Below are positions 8,217-17,016 of a DNA stretch of 64,000 nucleotides, piece after piece; the stretch's first letter is position 1, and every line of letters begins with the position of its first letter. A program made the position numbers and the translations under genes. The notes below the pieces were generated by a model. It was given only the letters and a program-made list of their open reading frames with translations. It was not told the origin of the DNA and made no database searches. This DNA is from Neobacillus sp. PS2-9. GTDB lineage: Bacteria; Bacillota; Bacilli; Bacillales; Cytobacillaceae. The stretch is taken from assembly GCF_030915525.1 (NCBI RefSeq), contig NZ_CP133269.1, forward strand, positions 2,329,001-2,393,000, given 5' to 3'.

Positions 8217-8891
8217 TCAATCATTTAGATAATATCCTATAAATTCCAATTTCTTAGTTGTTTCAAGTTGGATGACTTCTCCATTCTCCAATTGGACCTT
8301 TTTCGAAAATAAGGGACCATCATATACGAAGGTATGGTATTCACCTGACTCTCCCATTGGGCAAATAGTAGTACTATTTACATCATGGAGGAACGATTCA
8401 TCAAGACTTCTACCAAGCCAAGTCTCATCTAGTACATCCTCTCTTACACGAACAACAACTGCTTTATAGCCAGATTGGACAAAATTTCTCAGCAGTTGCA
8501 ATGCATCTTCCTTTTGGGACCATAGGGGATACATTGATTCCAAACCTGCAGCGTCAGCAACTTTTTCGCCCCAATCACGGTGTTCGTCTAAATATAAATC
8601 TCCATATGCAATGCCCGTAATTTTATATTGTTTCTTTAAGGTTAGAAGAGCTATAACAAATTGATCTGTATAAGTGTCGTAGGAGCATTCGATAAAGTGA
8701 ACAGGTATAGAAAGAGCTTCTCCTTGTAAAATAATCATTTCTGTGAGCTCACCATGACCGAAGGTTCGACCAAGTTCTTTGGGAACGGTTGTAACAAAGC
8801 ATGCGATCTCGTATCCTTTCTTTATTAGCATATCCAAAGCCATACAACAATCTTTCCCACCACTCCAAGATAATGCAATTCGTTTCTTCAC
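8217..8891 (-). CDS. Dph6-related PP-loop ATP pyrophosphatase (DUF71)
   Basis: The N-terminal PP-loop SWSGGKDCCMALD activates a substrate by adenylation. The family's second block is GESGEYHTFVYDGPLF near the C-terminus. Archaeal and eukaryotic relatives amidate diphthine on EF-2; bacteria lack diphthamide, so the bacterial role is open, and B12-salvage or nucleotide links have been proposed. The 224-residue length matches the single-domain form. The gene is monocistronic on the reverse strand, facing away from glnA. Family certain, function unknown. Confidence 0.85.
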   Translation of the reverse strand: MKKRIALSWSGGKDCCMALDMLIKKGYEIACFVTTVPKELGRTFGHGELTEMIILQGEALSIPVHFIECSYDTYTDQFVIALLTLKKQYKITGIAYGDLYLDEHRDWGEKVADAAGLESMYPLWSQKEDALQLLRNFVQSGYKAVVVRVREDVLDETWLGRSLDESFLHDVNSTTICPMGESGEYHTFVYDGPLFSKKVQLENGEVIQLETTKKLEFIGYYLND

Positions 8892-9059
8892 GATAGTTCA
8901 CCCTCACTAGCATAATTATGTAGTTTGTAATATTGATAGTTTAGCATAAAAAAATCCTCCTTATTTAACTGAGACGAAACAATAATAAGTATTTATGCGA
9001 ATAGATGAATATATATTGGGTGTAAAATTTAATGAAAGCTCAATATTATAGATCTGAAA

Positions 9060-9074
9060 ATGAAAACGCTTACT
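9060..9074. promoter_or_regulatory. Candidate cre site upstream of glnA
   Basis: ATGAAAACGCTTACT matches WTGNAANCGNWNNCW at all specified bases. It lies about 45 bases upstream of the glnA -35 hexamer, a position from which CcpA could activate or do nothing. It could alternatively serve the divergent Dph6-like gene. Confidence 0.45.
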
Positions 9075-9116
9075 TAAATAATGGTATAAATATTCAAATA
9101 ATATACTTAAAAAAGA

Positions 9117-9145
9117 TTGTCAAACTAACTTTTTTTAACTATAAT
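9117..9145 (+). promoter_or_regulatory. Sigma-A promoter of glnA
   Basis: TTGTCA (9117-9122) and TATAAT (9140-9145) are separated by exactly 17 bases. Transcription would start near 9152, giving a leader of about 50 bases. Confidence 0.8.
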
Positions 9146-9163
9146 CATAGTATTAATTAATGA

Positions 9164-9180
9164 TGTTATAAAATCTAACA
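9164..9180. promoter_or_regulatory. GlnR/TnrA operator in the glnA leader
   Basis: TGTTATAAAATCTAACA matches the published GlnR/TnrA consensus TGTNANAWWWTMTNACA at every position. It lies about 18 bases downstream of the -10 hexamer and 23 bases before the ATG, inside the transcribed leader. That placement favours repression, by blocking elongation or initiation, rather than activation. Confidence 0.8.
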
Positions 9181-9202
9181 TGAAAACGAGAGGTAATGTA
9201 AC

Positions 9203-10567
9203 ATGACTGAAACACTTATTTCAAAGGTACCTGTAGATACAACAACATTAGAACAAATTAAAGAAACGATCAAAGAAAAAAGCGTTGAACTATTACATTT
9301 GCAATTCGTTGATATTGAAGGGATTCTAAAGCATATCACTGTTACAAGTGAGCAATTAGAAGATGTAGTAGAAGGTAAAATGATGTTTGATGGCTCCTCA
9401 ATTAAAGGTTTTTCGCCTATAAATAAATCAGACCTTTACCTTCAACCAGATCTAGCCACGTTTGCTGTTCTACCTTGGACAGTTGAATCGGGTTATGCAG
9501 AAGGTCGATTCTTATGCTCTATTAACAATCCGGACGGAACACCTTTTGATGGGGATACAAGAAATGTTCTAAAGAAAACGGTAGCTCGTGCGGCTGATCA
9601 TGGTTATACCATTTCAGTTGGCCCTGAATTAGAGTTTTTTCTTTTTAAAACGGATGAAAATGGGTATGCAACACAAGAAATCAGTGATAAGGCAGGCTAT
9701 TTCGAACCTTCACCACATGATTTGGGCGAACGCGTCCGTTTAGAAATTTACCGCGCGTTAAAAGCAATGGGCTTTACCATTGAGGCATCTCACCACGAAG
9801 TAGCTGAAGGGCAGCATGAAATTAACTTTAAATATTCAGATGTTCTTACGGCAGCAGACCTTGCAACTACATATAAATGGGTCGTAAAGACCGTTGCGAA
9901 GAAATTCGGATTACATGCTACATTTATGCCGAAACCAGTCTTTGGAATTAATGGCTCTGGTATGCATGTTAATATGTCTTTCTTTGAAGGAAGCGAAAAT
10001 GCATTCTATGATCCTTCAGATGAGTTACAATTATCGGAAAAAGCGTATCAGTTTATTGCAGGTGTAATAGAAAATGTAAAAAGTTTTACGGCAGTAACCA
10101 ATCCGCTAGTAAACTCTTATAAGCGTTTAGTACCTGGTTATGAAGCTCCTTGCTATATCGCATGGTCTGCTTCAAACCGCTCAGCGCTTATTCGTATCCC
10201 AGCAAAGAAAGGTCTTGCTACACGTGTAGAATTACGCTGTCCAGACCCATCATCAAACCCTTACTTAACATTTGCAGTCATTGCTTCTTCAGGGTTGGAT
10301 GGAATTGAAAAAGGATTACAAGCACCAGCTCCAATTAATGAAGATATCTTCCACATGACAGAAGAAGAAAGAGCATTCCTAGGCATTGATAACCTGCCAG
10401 GAAGTTTAGCTGATGCGTTAAAAGCTTTAGAATCAGGAGAGATCGCTTCAAAAACATTAGGTCAGCACGTCTATAGTGAGTATGTTTCTATGAAGAAAGC
10501 GGAATGGGATAGTTACCGTACAGCAGTTCATGCTTGGGAAATTGATAACTATCATACTAAATTCTAA
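9203..10567 (+). CDS. glnA: Type I glutamine synthetase
   Basis: Catalyses ATP-dependent synthesis of glutamine from glutamate and ammonia as a cytosolic dodecamer. Family signatures are FDGSSIKGF near residue 63, the metal-binding GPELEFFLF, the ATP-region block KPVFGINGSGMHVN and NRSALIRIP. The length of 454 is close to the 444 residues of the B. subtilis enzyme; the extra residues are an N-terminal extension (TETLISKVPVDTT). There is no adenylylation-type C-terminus, as expected for GS-I-alpha. GAGAGG precedes the ATG. No glnR lies upstream, so this is not the classical glnRA operon and may be a second GS. Confidence 0.95.
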   Translation: MTETLISKVPVDTTTLEQIKETIKEKSVELLHLQFVDIEGILKHITVTSEQLEDVVEGKMMFDGSSIKGFSPINKSDLYLQPDLATFAVLPWTVESGYAEGRFLCSINNPDGTPFDGDTRNVLKKTVARAADHGYTISVGPELEFFLFKTDENGYATQEISDKAGYFEPSPHDLGERVRLEIYRALKAMGFTIEASHHEVAEGQHEINFKYSDVLTAADLATTYKWVVKTVAKKFGLHATFMPKPVFGINGSGMHVNMSFFEGSENAFYDPSDELQLSEKAYQFIAGVIENVKSFTAVTNPLVNSYKRLVPGYEAPCYIAWSASNRSALIRIPAKKGLATRVELRCPDPSSNPYLTFAVIASSGLDGIEKGLQAPAPINEDIFHMTEEERAFLGIDNLPGSLADALKALESGEIASKTLGQHVYSEYVSMKKAEWDSYRTAVHAWEIDNYHTKF

Positions 10568-10568
10568 A

Positions 10569-10640
10569 TAAAAAAGCAGGGTAGTTCAGGCTGAACGATA
10601 AACTTTTTGTCAACAGCCTCAGTGTCCCTGCTTTTTTTAA
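10569..10640 (+). terminator. Two-tier terminator after glnA
   Basis: AAAAAAGCAGGG (10570-10581) pairs with CCCTGCTTTTTT (10626-10637), and an inner stem GGCTG/CAGCC (10589-10593/10614-10618) sits in the loop. A T tract ends the outer stem. The inner stem makes it larger than an ordinary terminator. Confidence 0.8.
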
Positions 10641-10649
10641 TTGACTATG

Positions 10650-10702
10650 CTAAAGGTCGATGTTGATTTTATAACTTGTTGATTATATTGAAAATCAACA
10701 TC
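10650..10702. repeat. Inverted repeat resembling the end of the window's MITE-like element
   Basis: GATGTTGATTTT (10659-10670) and AAAATCAACATC (10691-10702) are perfect 12-bp arms around 20 bases. Bases 10650-10688 also resemble the left end of the repeat at 43955 (TAAAG..., ATGTTGATTTT-ATA, TGTTGATT). It is probably a decayed or solo fragment of that repeat family; no gene lies in this 215-base gap. Confidence 0.5.
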
Positions 10703-10855
10703 CTAGTTAAAAATGATTACTTTTAATAAGTCGAATTTTCGGAAAAAGATTGACTCCGTACAACAACCGTGATATAAACACAATAAGATATTTTAGTACG
10801 TAAAAGCGTAAAAGGTAAATTGATAAAAATGGGACAAACAGGGGGATTAATTATC

Positions 10856-11815
10856 ATGGAACAACATTCCAAAATTTTAGACTGTACTATTCGTGACGGA
10901 GGCTTAGTTAACAATTGGGATTTTAGCGTTGAATTTGTTCAAGACTTGTATAATGGTTTAAGTGAAGCGGGAGTGGAATACATGGAGATTGGCTACAAGA
11001 ATTCTCCTAAGCTTCTTAAAGCAACTGAACCCAATCCATGGAGATTTCTTGATGATAACTTTCTCAAAGAAATTATTCCTGTGAAAAAGTTCACGAAGCT
11101 ATCAGCTCTTGTCGATATTGGGCGGGTTGATCCCAATGACATACTACCCCGTGAGCATAGTGTTTTAGACATGATTCGAGTTGCTTGCTATATTCGAGAA
11201 GTAGATAAGGGCTTAGAGCTTGTACAAATGTTTCATGATTTGGGATATGAAACTTCACTAAACATTATGGCTTTATCAAGTGTCCCCGAGCAACAGCTTA
11301 TTAAAGCGTTTGAATTGGTGAAGGAAAGTCCTGTTGATGTAGTATATATCGTTGATTCTTTTGGAAGCTTGGACCCCACTGATATTGAGCACCAAGTAAA
11401 AAAGTTTAAAGCGATGGTACCTAACAAGCAACTTGGAATTCATACACATAACAACATGCAGTTAGCGTTCGCTAATACATTAACTGCAATCCGAAATGGG
11501 GTTACCTTTCTTGATTCTTCTGTTTATGGCATGGGGCGTGCGGCTGGTAACTGTAACACTGAGCTGCTCGTTAGTTACATCCAGAAATCAAGCTATGAGA
11601 TTAAACCTGTTCTTGGCGTAATTGAAAAGCACATGCTTGAAATGCGTCAAAAGTGGGAATGGGGCTATATCATTCCTTATATGATTTCTGGTGTACTTAA
11701 TGAACATCCACGTGTCGCCATGGCTTATCGTGATAGTACCGATCGTGATAAGTTTGTAGATTTTTATGACAAAGTGACATCGCCCGAAGTATCTGTGGCA
11801 ACAGCTACGAAATAG
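10856..11815 (+). CDS. DRE-TIM metallolyase-type aldolase (HMGL-like/4-hydroxy-2-oxovalerate aldolase-like)
   Basis: A TIM-barrel metal-dependent C-C lyase or condensing enzyme. The hallmark DCTIRDGG opens the protein and the metal-binding pair is HTHNN (His196 and His198); VYGMGRAAGNCNTELL follows. ATG at 10856 is chosen, with GGGGGA properly spaced, over the upstream start at 10820. The length of 319 is close to DmpG-like aldolases. No acetaldehyde dehydrogenase or decarboxylase partner is adjacent, so it may belong to another branch such as capsule- or LPS-linked aldolases. The precise reaction cannot be stated. Confidence 0.75.
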   Translation: MEQHSKILDCTIRDGGLVNNWDFSVEFVQDLYNGLSEAGVEYMEIGYKNSPKLLKATEPNPWRFLDDNFLKEIIPVKKFTKLSALVDIGRVDPNDILPREHSVLDMIRVACYIREVDKGLELVQMFHDLGYETSLNIMALSSVPEQQLIKAFELVKESPVDVVYIVDSFGSLDPTDIEHQVKKFKAMVPNKQLGIHTHNNMQLAFANTLTAIRNGVTFLDSSVYGMGRAAGNCNTELLVSYIQKSSYEIKPVLGVIEKHMLEMRQKWEWGYIIPYMISGVLNEHPRVAMAYRDSTDRDKFVDFYDKVTSPEVSVATATK

Positions 11816-11870
11816 GTCAGCCTGTTAAGAACTCTTATCAATGTGGATAAAGCACAAAGATATACTATCA

Positions 11871-11897
11871 AAAACGTCCTTAGGGGCGTTTTTTAAA
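11871..11897 (+). terminator. Rho-independent terminator after the aldolase
   Basis: AACGTCC/GGGCGTT stem with a TTAG loop followed by T residues. Confidence 0.75.
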
Positions 11898-12010
11898 TCA
11901 CTCATGTGAACAATTTCACAAAACGTTCAATATTAGGTTGGATATGAATTTGATTTATCCTGTATATTAACACTATAGTCACATTGTTTATATAACTAGG
12001 GGGATTACTG

Positions 12011-13006
12011 ATGAAAAAGATATTTCAGATACTATTAATAGTAGGACTTATAATGACACCTTTTTTTGCACAAGCTCATGTGAAGTGGTTCACAAATGTT
12101 ACTCCACATAAAGAGTCTATTGAACATATACTTTCTCCGATGTTTTTATTTTTTACATTACTTGCAGCTGTTGTTTTAGCCACATTAACATTGATTATTC
12201 CAAAAATGGCTGAATGGGGCCCAGTGAAAAAAATGGAGGATCGCCTTTCTAGTTTAAGAAAGTATTCTCGATATTTATTAAAATACGGAACAGCCATTGC
12301 GCTAATGATTCAAATGATAAATGGAACACTATTTGCTCCTGAGTTCCATGTCACTAATACATTCATTACCGTAATAACGTGGGTTACCATTGGATTTTTA
12401 TTGATTCCGCATCATATCTCAACTAAAATTGGTGCTTCTATTCTCTTAGGTTTATTTATTTATGTAACCATCCATCATGGAATTTTCTATATGCTAGACT
12501 ACGGATTTTATGTAGCAATCATAGGTGTACTATTAGTGGGAAGTACTAAGCTTGAGAAGGCGGGGTTCCCATTTCTCTATCTGGGTACAGGATTATCGCT
12601 TAGCTGGGTTGCCGTTGAAAAATGGGTGTATCCAGGTATGGCATTAGATATTGTCGCTAACCACCATGTGCCTACATTTGGCTTTGAACCAGGATTATTT
12701 GTTGTTATGGCAGCTTTTATCGAATTTGTCGTAGGGTATTTATTAGTTGTGGGTATTTTAAATCGGGTGCTAGGTTTTGTGGTAACCGGGATTTTTATCT
12801 CAACAACGATGCTCTTTGGAATGACAGAAGTGATCGGCCATTTTATGATTCACATTGTTTTAATCATTTTCATTATTGAGGGTGTTTCATTCTATAACCC
12901 ACCAATTAAAATGCATAAAACAAAAACAGATCAATTTATCTTTGTATTCTTAAACTTCATTTTTGTTTTAGCGACCTTTTTATTGATTTACTACCGCTTT
13001 GCATAA
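12011..13006 (+). CDS. Polytopic membrane protein, DoxX-like
   Basis: A 331-residue protein with an N-terminal signal-like helix (KKIFQILLIVGLIMTPFF) ending before AHVKWF, an external motif seen at the mature start of some DoxX-like bacterial membrane proteins. About eight further hydrophobic segments follow, with conserved-looking His and Trp residues (HHISTK, HHGIFY, VEKWVYPG, EVIGHFMIHI). It may be part of a respiratory or oxidoreductase-associated complex, but this is inference. GGGGGATT precedes the ATG. It is monocistronic; I see no clear terminator. Confidence 0.55.
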   Translation: MKKIFQILLIVGLIMTPFFAQAHVKWFTNVTPHKESIEHILSPMFLFFTLLAAVVLATLTLIIPKMAEWGPVKKMEDRLSSLRKYSRYLLKYGTAIALMIQMINGTLFAPEFHVTNTFITVITWVTIGFLLIPHHISTKIGASILLGLFIYVTIHHGIFYMLDYGFYVAIIGVLLVGSTKLEKAGFPFLYLGTGLSLSWVAVEKWVYPGMALDIVANHHVPTFGFEPGLFVVMAAFIEFVVGYLLVVGILNRVLGFVVTGIFISTTMLFGMTEVIGHFMIHIVLIIFIIEGVSFYNPPIKMHKTKTDQFIFVFLNFIFVLATFLLIYYRFA

Positions 13007-13098
13007 GAATCTTTAGTTAAGAATTTTCAAATAATTATTTAACAAATAAGGGCAACTCATGTATAATGTTTTAAACAATGATTGCGAGGTCCTTGCCC

Positions 13099-13998
13099 AT
13101 GAACTCCTATATTAAAAATCAAATCGAATTATTTCAAGAAAAGAATAAGAATCGTGGATGTCTATTAGTTAGTTGCCCCGATCAACCAGGTATTGTTTCA
13201 GCCATATCAAAATTCTTGTTTTCATATAATGCAAATATTATTGAATCAAGTCAATATTCAACCAATCCTGAGGGAGGAACATTTTTCATTCGTATTGAAT
13301 TTGAATGCCCGGGTCTAAAGGAAAAAGCGAAAGAAATTGAAAAACAGTTTGCAGAAATTGTTGATAAGTTCTCAATGAAATGGAATTTTACCCATGTATA
13401 TCATGTGAAAAAAGCTGCAATCTTTGTATCAAAAGAACTGCATTGTTTGCTTGAGCTTTTATGGGAATGGCAAAGTGGAGATTTGATGACTGACATCGCA
13501 CTTGTCATAAGCAATCATGAAAACGCAAGAGAGGTTGTCGAAGGGTTAAATATACCGTTTTATTATGTTCCAGCAAATAAAGAGATTCGCGGACAAGCCG
13601 AAGAAAGACAACTTCAACTATTAAGAGAGTATGAGATTGATTTCGTTGTATTAGCACGTTATATGCAGATCTTATCACCGAAGTTTGTTGAGGGAAATCC
13701 AAATAAAATTATTAATATTCACCATTCATTTTTACCAGCCTTTGTTGGTGCTAGGCCCTATGAAAGAGCATTTAATCGCGGTGTAAAATTAATAGGAGCG
13801 ACCTCTCATTATGTTACCAATGACCTTGATGAAGGACCGATTATTGAACAGGATATTAGTCGTGTCGATCACCATGATAATGTTGAAAGCCTTAAAAAAA
13901 TTGGTAGGAAAATTGAAAGAAGCGTGTTGGCTAGAGCGGTAAAATGGCATATAGAAGACCGTATTATTGTTCATCAAAATAAAACGATCGTTTTCTAA
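13099..13998 (+). CDS. purU: Formyltetrahydrofolate deformylase
   Basis: Hydrolyses 10-formyl-THF to THF plus formate, balancing the one-carbon pool and supplying formate for PurT. An N-terminal ACT domain (LLVSCPDQPGIVSAISKFL, residues about 15-95) precedes a formyltransferase domain with NIHHSFLPAFVGARPY and SHYVTNDLDEGPIIEQD, which hold the catalytic Asn, His and Asp. ATG at 13099 has GCGAGG upstream; ATG at 13078 has none. The length of 299 is standard. It is monocistronic with a terminator. Confidence 0.93.
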   Translation: MNSYIKNQIELFQEKNKNRGCLLVSCPDQPGIVSAISKFLFSYNANIIESSQYSTNPEGGTFFIRIEFECPGLKEKAKEIEKQFAEIVDKFSMKWNFTHVYHVKKAAIFVSKELHCLLELLWEWQSGDLMTDIALVISNHENAREVVEGLNIPFYYVPANKEIRGQAEERQLQLLREYEIDFVVLARYMQILSPKFVEGNPNKIINIHHSFLPAFVGARPYERAFNRGVKLIGATSHYVTNDLDEGPIIEQDISRVDHHDNVESLKKIGRKIERSVLARAVKWHIEDRIIVHQNKTIVF

Positions 13999-14001
13999 GA
14001 A

Positions 14002-14026
14002 TCCCTATTTATAGGGATTTTTTTGA
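14002..14026 (+). terminator. Rho-independent terminator after purU
   Basis: AATCCCTA/TAGGGATT stem with a TTTA loop followed by T residues. Confidence 0.85.
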
Positions 14027-14174
14027 TTAGGTATACTATTTGTGTCCTGCAGTTAATAATTCCATATTACATCTCACTTACCCATGTCTATGCATTACTT
14101 ATCTATGAATATAGAGGGTCAATTTTACACAAAGTAAACTTGATTAAACTAGATTTAAGGTAAGGAGATACTTG

Positions 14175-14756
14175 ATGCAAAACTTTTTAAAACCACCAGC
14201 ACTATTAGTTCTGGATGTTCAAGTGGGTTTTGATGATCCATATTGGGGGAAACGCAATAATTTGCAGGCGGAGGACAATATCCTAAGGTTGCTAACAGAA
14301 TGGCGGAAGAAGAAATGGCCGGTTATCTATTCACAACATTTATCCCTGTTGTCCTACTCACCACTTAACTATAAGAATAAGGATGGAACGGAGTTTAAAG
14401 CGAGTATTCGACCAATAGCAGGAGAAATGGTTTTTCAAAAAAACGTTAATAGTGCATTTATCGGAACACAACTGGAAACCTATTTACATGGTCAACAAAT
14501 CAAATCGGTTGTGATTACAGGTCTTTCTACACAACATTGTGTTTCAACTACTACTCGAATGAGTGCGAACTTAGGATTCGATACTTACATGATTGAAGAC
14601 GCCATTGCTGCATTTGAAATTACAGATCACAAAGGGGTTAAGCATTCCGCTGATGAAATACACAAAATAGAATTAGCTACGCTAAATAAAGAGTTTGCTA
14701 CTATATTAACTACCGATGAATTTATTACACAGCTATTAAATAAAGCGCAAGATTGA
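14175..14756 (+). CDS. Isochorismatase-family cysteine hydrolase
   Basis: Alpha/beta hydrolase of the nicotinamidase/isochorismatase superfamily, which cleaves amides, carbamates or vinyl ethers. The catalytic Asp is in LLVLDVQVGF, the lysine probably in FQKNVNSAF, and the nucleophile is Cys122 in GLSTQHCVSTTTR. ATG at 14175 lies 7 bases after AAGGAGA. Length 193. The neighbours (purU, YqcI/GntA-like) give no clear substrate. Confidence 0.87.
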   Translation: MQNFLKPPALLVLDVQVGFDDPYWGKRNNLQAEDNILRLLTEWRKKKWPVIYSQHLSLLSYSPLNYKNKDGTEFKASIRPIAGEMVFQKNVNSAFIGTQLETYLHGQQIKSVVITGLSTQHCVSTTTRMSANLGFDTYMIEDAIAAFEITDHKGVKHSADEIHKIELATLNKEFATILTTDEFITQLLNKAQD

Positions 14757-14782
14757 TGCTTGCGCTTTCTATATATATAAGG

Positions 14783-15529
14783 CTATTCTTTTTCTATAAA
14801 TTGATGAAAAGGACATTTTGATAAAGAGGAGTCATCATCTCGTAAAAAATATTGTCTCCACTCAAAATTGTCTTCCAGACCATAGCTATTTAAATCAGGA
14901 TGAATATCGATAGAATCATAGGTTTCCAGTCTTTTTCGAACCTGTGATTTAATATTTTTTGCAAAAGCCACGTTCTTATTAAAATTCCTTAATACCCATC
15001 TAGGTGTGATGGCTAACATGAAAAAATCAAAATGTCTGCTTCTTCTATTCATATGGGAAGGTGTCGCGCAATACATAAAATACTGTTCTCCGTTAAAACA
15101 GAACTCCCAAATAGGATTATGCGGGTCATACGGAATTTGATTAGGCCATTCCATATCATCTATGTCACTTAAGCCACTCAATTGTTCCCAAAATAATTGT
15201 TCAAACATTTCAACAGTATATGTTTCCTTTAAATCGTTCGGAGTCTCATAAAAAATGATTAGAGATGTAAAATCACCAAACTCTTTAGATGACTTCGTGT
15301 AGTCGCTTAATAACAATGCAACCTCATCAGTCGTAGCTGAACGCCTTGGGTCACCGACAAACCCATATCGTAATTGGTTTGTTGAATAGCCAATGGTGGC
15401 AGGTATACATGGAAATAGTCGTTCTTTATCTTTTATTTTCTCTTGGAATTTCCCTAATACAGTTTTTTTCCATTGTTGGAGTTGGTTTCGTGATGCGGGG
15501 GCATCTTTGAATAGTTTGCTTATTATAAT
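14783..15529 (-). CDS. YqcI/YcgG family protein (GntA-like haem-dependent N-hydroxylase family)
   Basis: It shows the family pattern: FPCIPATIGYSTNQLRYGF near residue 45, RRSRHFDFFMLAITPRWVL, and a C-terminal KCPFHQF. The family includes GntA, the haem-dependent enzyme of guanitoxin biosynthesis, so a small-molecule N-oxidation role is possible but not shown. The start is unusual. AGGAGGTGATT at 15527-15537 leaves no ATG, GTG or TTG at proper spacing; the in-frame GTG (15532-15530) lies inside the ribosome site, with a stop upstream. ATT (15529) or ATA (15526 or 15523) is therefore likely used. Confidence 0.75.
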   Translation of the reverse strand: MIISKLFKDAPASRNQLQQWKKTVLGKFQEKIKDKERLFPCIPATIGYSTNQLRYGFVGDPRRSATTDEVALLLSDYTKSSKEFGDFTSLIIFYETPNDLKETYTVEMFEQLFWEQLSGLSDIDDMEWPNQIPYDPHNPIWEFCFNGEQYFMYCATPSHMNRRSRHFDFFMLAITPRWVLRNFNKNVAFAKNIKSQVRKRLETYDSIDIHPDLNSYGLEDNFEWRQYFLRDDDSSLSKCPFHQFIEKE

Positions 15530-15705
15530 CACCTCCTAATGGCTTATACAGTATATTCATGTTGAGATTAGGGGGGTGAATGTCCTATACAATATGGGCT
15601 GTGGCAGAATTCTTTGAAAGGATATACAATGGATAGGTGTAATGAAAGAGTGTTTTTCGGGCATTTATGATTTATAGATGGAACAACTGTATGGGGGAAC
15701 GGATT

Positions 15706-16215
15706 ATGGTAGTTGTAAAATCAGTAAAAATTGATGGTGAGGGCATTCACGTATTTAAAAGTGCAATATATATTTTTGAAACAGGTTCGAACTTCACTTT
15801 AGAACTGAATCTAATTGTAAGTGAGATTGTTGTTAAAAAATATAAAAAGGAAGAGACACTCATTATCGAGGTAGAATTAGATGATGGTAGAGTCATACAT
15901 TCAATCATGCATGTTAAAATCCTCTCAGGTGGATTACCACAGCTTAATTTATTCTGCGAACTGGATGACTTTGAGGAGTATAAAGATTTTGAGCGGGTGA
16001 ACGAAAATGATTCTTGGTTTCCTAATATAGAAGAAGGCATCACAATAGAGGATATTAGAAAAGTGGAAATGCCTGATGAAGAATTTAGTATAAAATTAAA
16101 GCTTCCCATTGACCAAGTTGAATGGCTAAAGAATCAGAAAAGGGCACGATTGAATGAACTTTTTAAAGAGGTCATTTATGATTTGTGGAAAAAAGGATAT
16201 AGAGATGGAGTATGA
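15706..16215 (+). CDS. Hypothetical 169-residue protein
   Basis: I do not recognise the family. The protein is acidic, with an N-terminal beta-rich region (VVVKSVKIDGEGIHVF, then alternating strands) and a helical C-terminus that ends LDQ-like before WLKNQKRARLNELF. It has no membrane helix and one cysteine. ATG at 15706 has GGGGGAACGG just upstream; the first ATG at 15667 has no ribosome site. It overlaps or abuts the following methyltransferase (stop 16213-16215), so the two are translationally coupled. Confidence 0.6.
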   Translation: MVVVKSVKIDGEGIHVFKSAIYIFETGSNFTLELNLIVSEIVVKKYKKEETLIIEVELDDGRVIHSIMHVKILSGGLPQLNLFCELDDFEEYKDFERVNENDSWFPNIEEGITIEDIRKVEMPDEEFSIKLKLPIDQVEWLKNQKRARLNELFKEVIYDLWKKGYRDGV

Positions 16216-16217
16216 AA

Positions 16218-16778
16218 ATGAATTCAAGGATGAAATGGAACTCAAAACATAAAGAGCGCCTGGATCAACAGAGGCTACCTGAACCAAATCCTAGAATAAA
16301 GAATCTATCTGCCTATTTAACTGGTGGTAGGGCCCTTGATCTTGCTTGTGGTCTAGGGGGTAATAGTATTTTTCTTGCACAATTGAACTATGAGGTCGAA
16401 GCGATTGATATTTCGGAAGTCGCTATCCGTTATATTCAAGAACAGGTTACAAGAGATAATCTCACAATCCACCCAAAAGTTTGTGACCTTACGGAATTAA
16501 ACAATCAACATTGGCGTAACCAAACTTTTGATTTAGTAGTCATTACATATTTCCTTGATCGCTCATTATTTCCCTTTGTTAAGAACCTCGTAAAAGAGGA
16601 AGGTTATTTTTTTATGGAAACCTTCTACCAGTCCCCGCAGAACGAGAATCAGGGAGTGTCGAATCAGTATAAGCTGCAGCCTAAAGAGTTGTTAACTGAA
16701 TTTAGCGATTGGAAAGTACTGGTTTTTGAAGAAAATGAACAAGAAGGTAGGCAAGTTATATTTTGTCAGAAACCGTAG
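16218..16778 (+). CDS. Class I SAM-dependent methyltransferase
   Basis: Motif I is ALDLACGLGGNSIFLAQ, the acidic end of strand beta-2 is VEAIDISEVAI, and FDLVVITYFLDRSLF follows. It resembles the TehB-like/Methyltransf_25 group of small soluble methyltransferases; the substrate is unknown. GATGGAG favours the ATG at 16218 over the one at 16212, which overlaps the previous stop codon. It is coupled to the upstream hypothetical gene. Confidence 0.82.
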   Translation: MNSRMKWNSKHKERLDQQRLPEPNPRIKNLSAYLTGGRALDLACGLGGNSIFLAQLNYEVEAIDISEVAIRYIQEQVTRDNLTIHPKVCDLTELNNQHWRNQTFDLVVITYFLDRSLFPFVKNLVKEEGYFFMETFYQSPQNENQGVSNQYKLQPKELLTEFSDWKVLVFEENEQEGRQVIFCQKP

Positions 16779-16803
16779 GAAGATATCCTAGCGGTTTTTT
16801 TGT
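16771..16803 (+). terminator. Rho-independent terminator overlapping the methyltransferase 3' end
   Basis: AACCG-AGGA pairs with TCCT-GCGGTT across AGATA, followed by seven T residues. The left arm includes the stop codon. Confidence 0.8.
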
Positions 16804-17016
16804 GCTTCCTGCAATTGTTCCATAACAGTCTGAGTAGCTTCCAGAAAGGTTACTGAAAAACCTCCATGCCCTCTATTTAGCATTCCCAAGCTAGAAGCTT
16901 ATCACATATCTTAAAATAAGGAGTACATTTGTATTAAATCTTTCAGTATTCTTTTTAAATATCGAGTAAATTGGATAAAACATTAAGAGATGGGGCGATT
17001 AATAAGGAGGAAAGCA

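Noticed and set aside
16788..16883. 31-codon reverse-strand frame ending in EATQTVMEQLQEAQKNR
   Set aside because: It looks coding-like but lacks a ribosome site, overlaps the methyltransferase terminator and has a stop just upstream. It could be a gene remnant; not enough evidence to list it as a gene.
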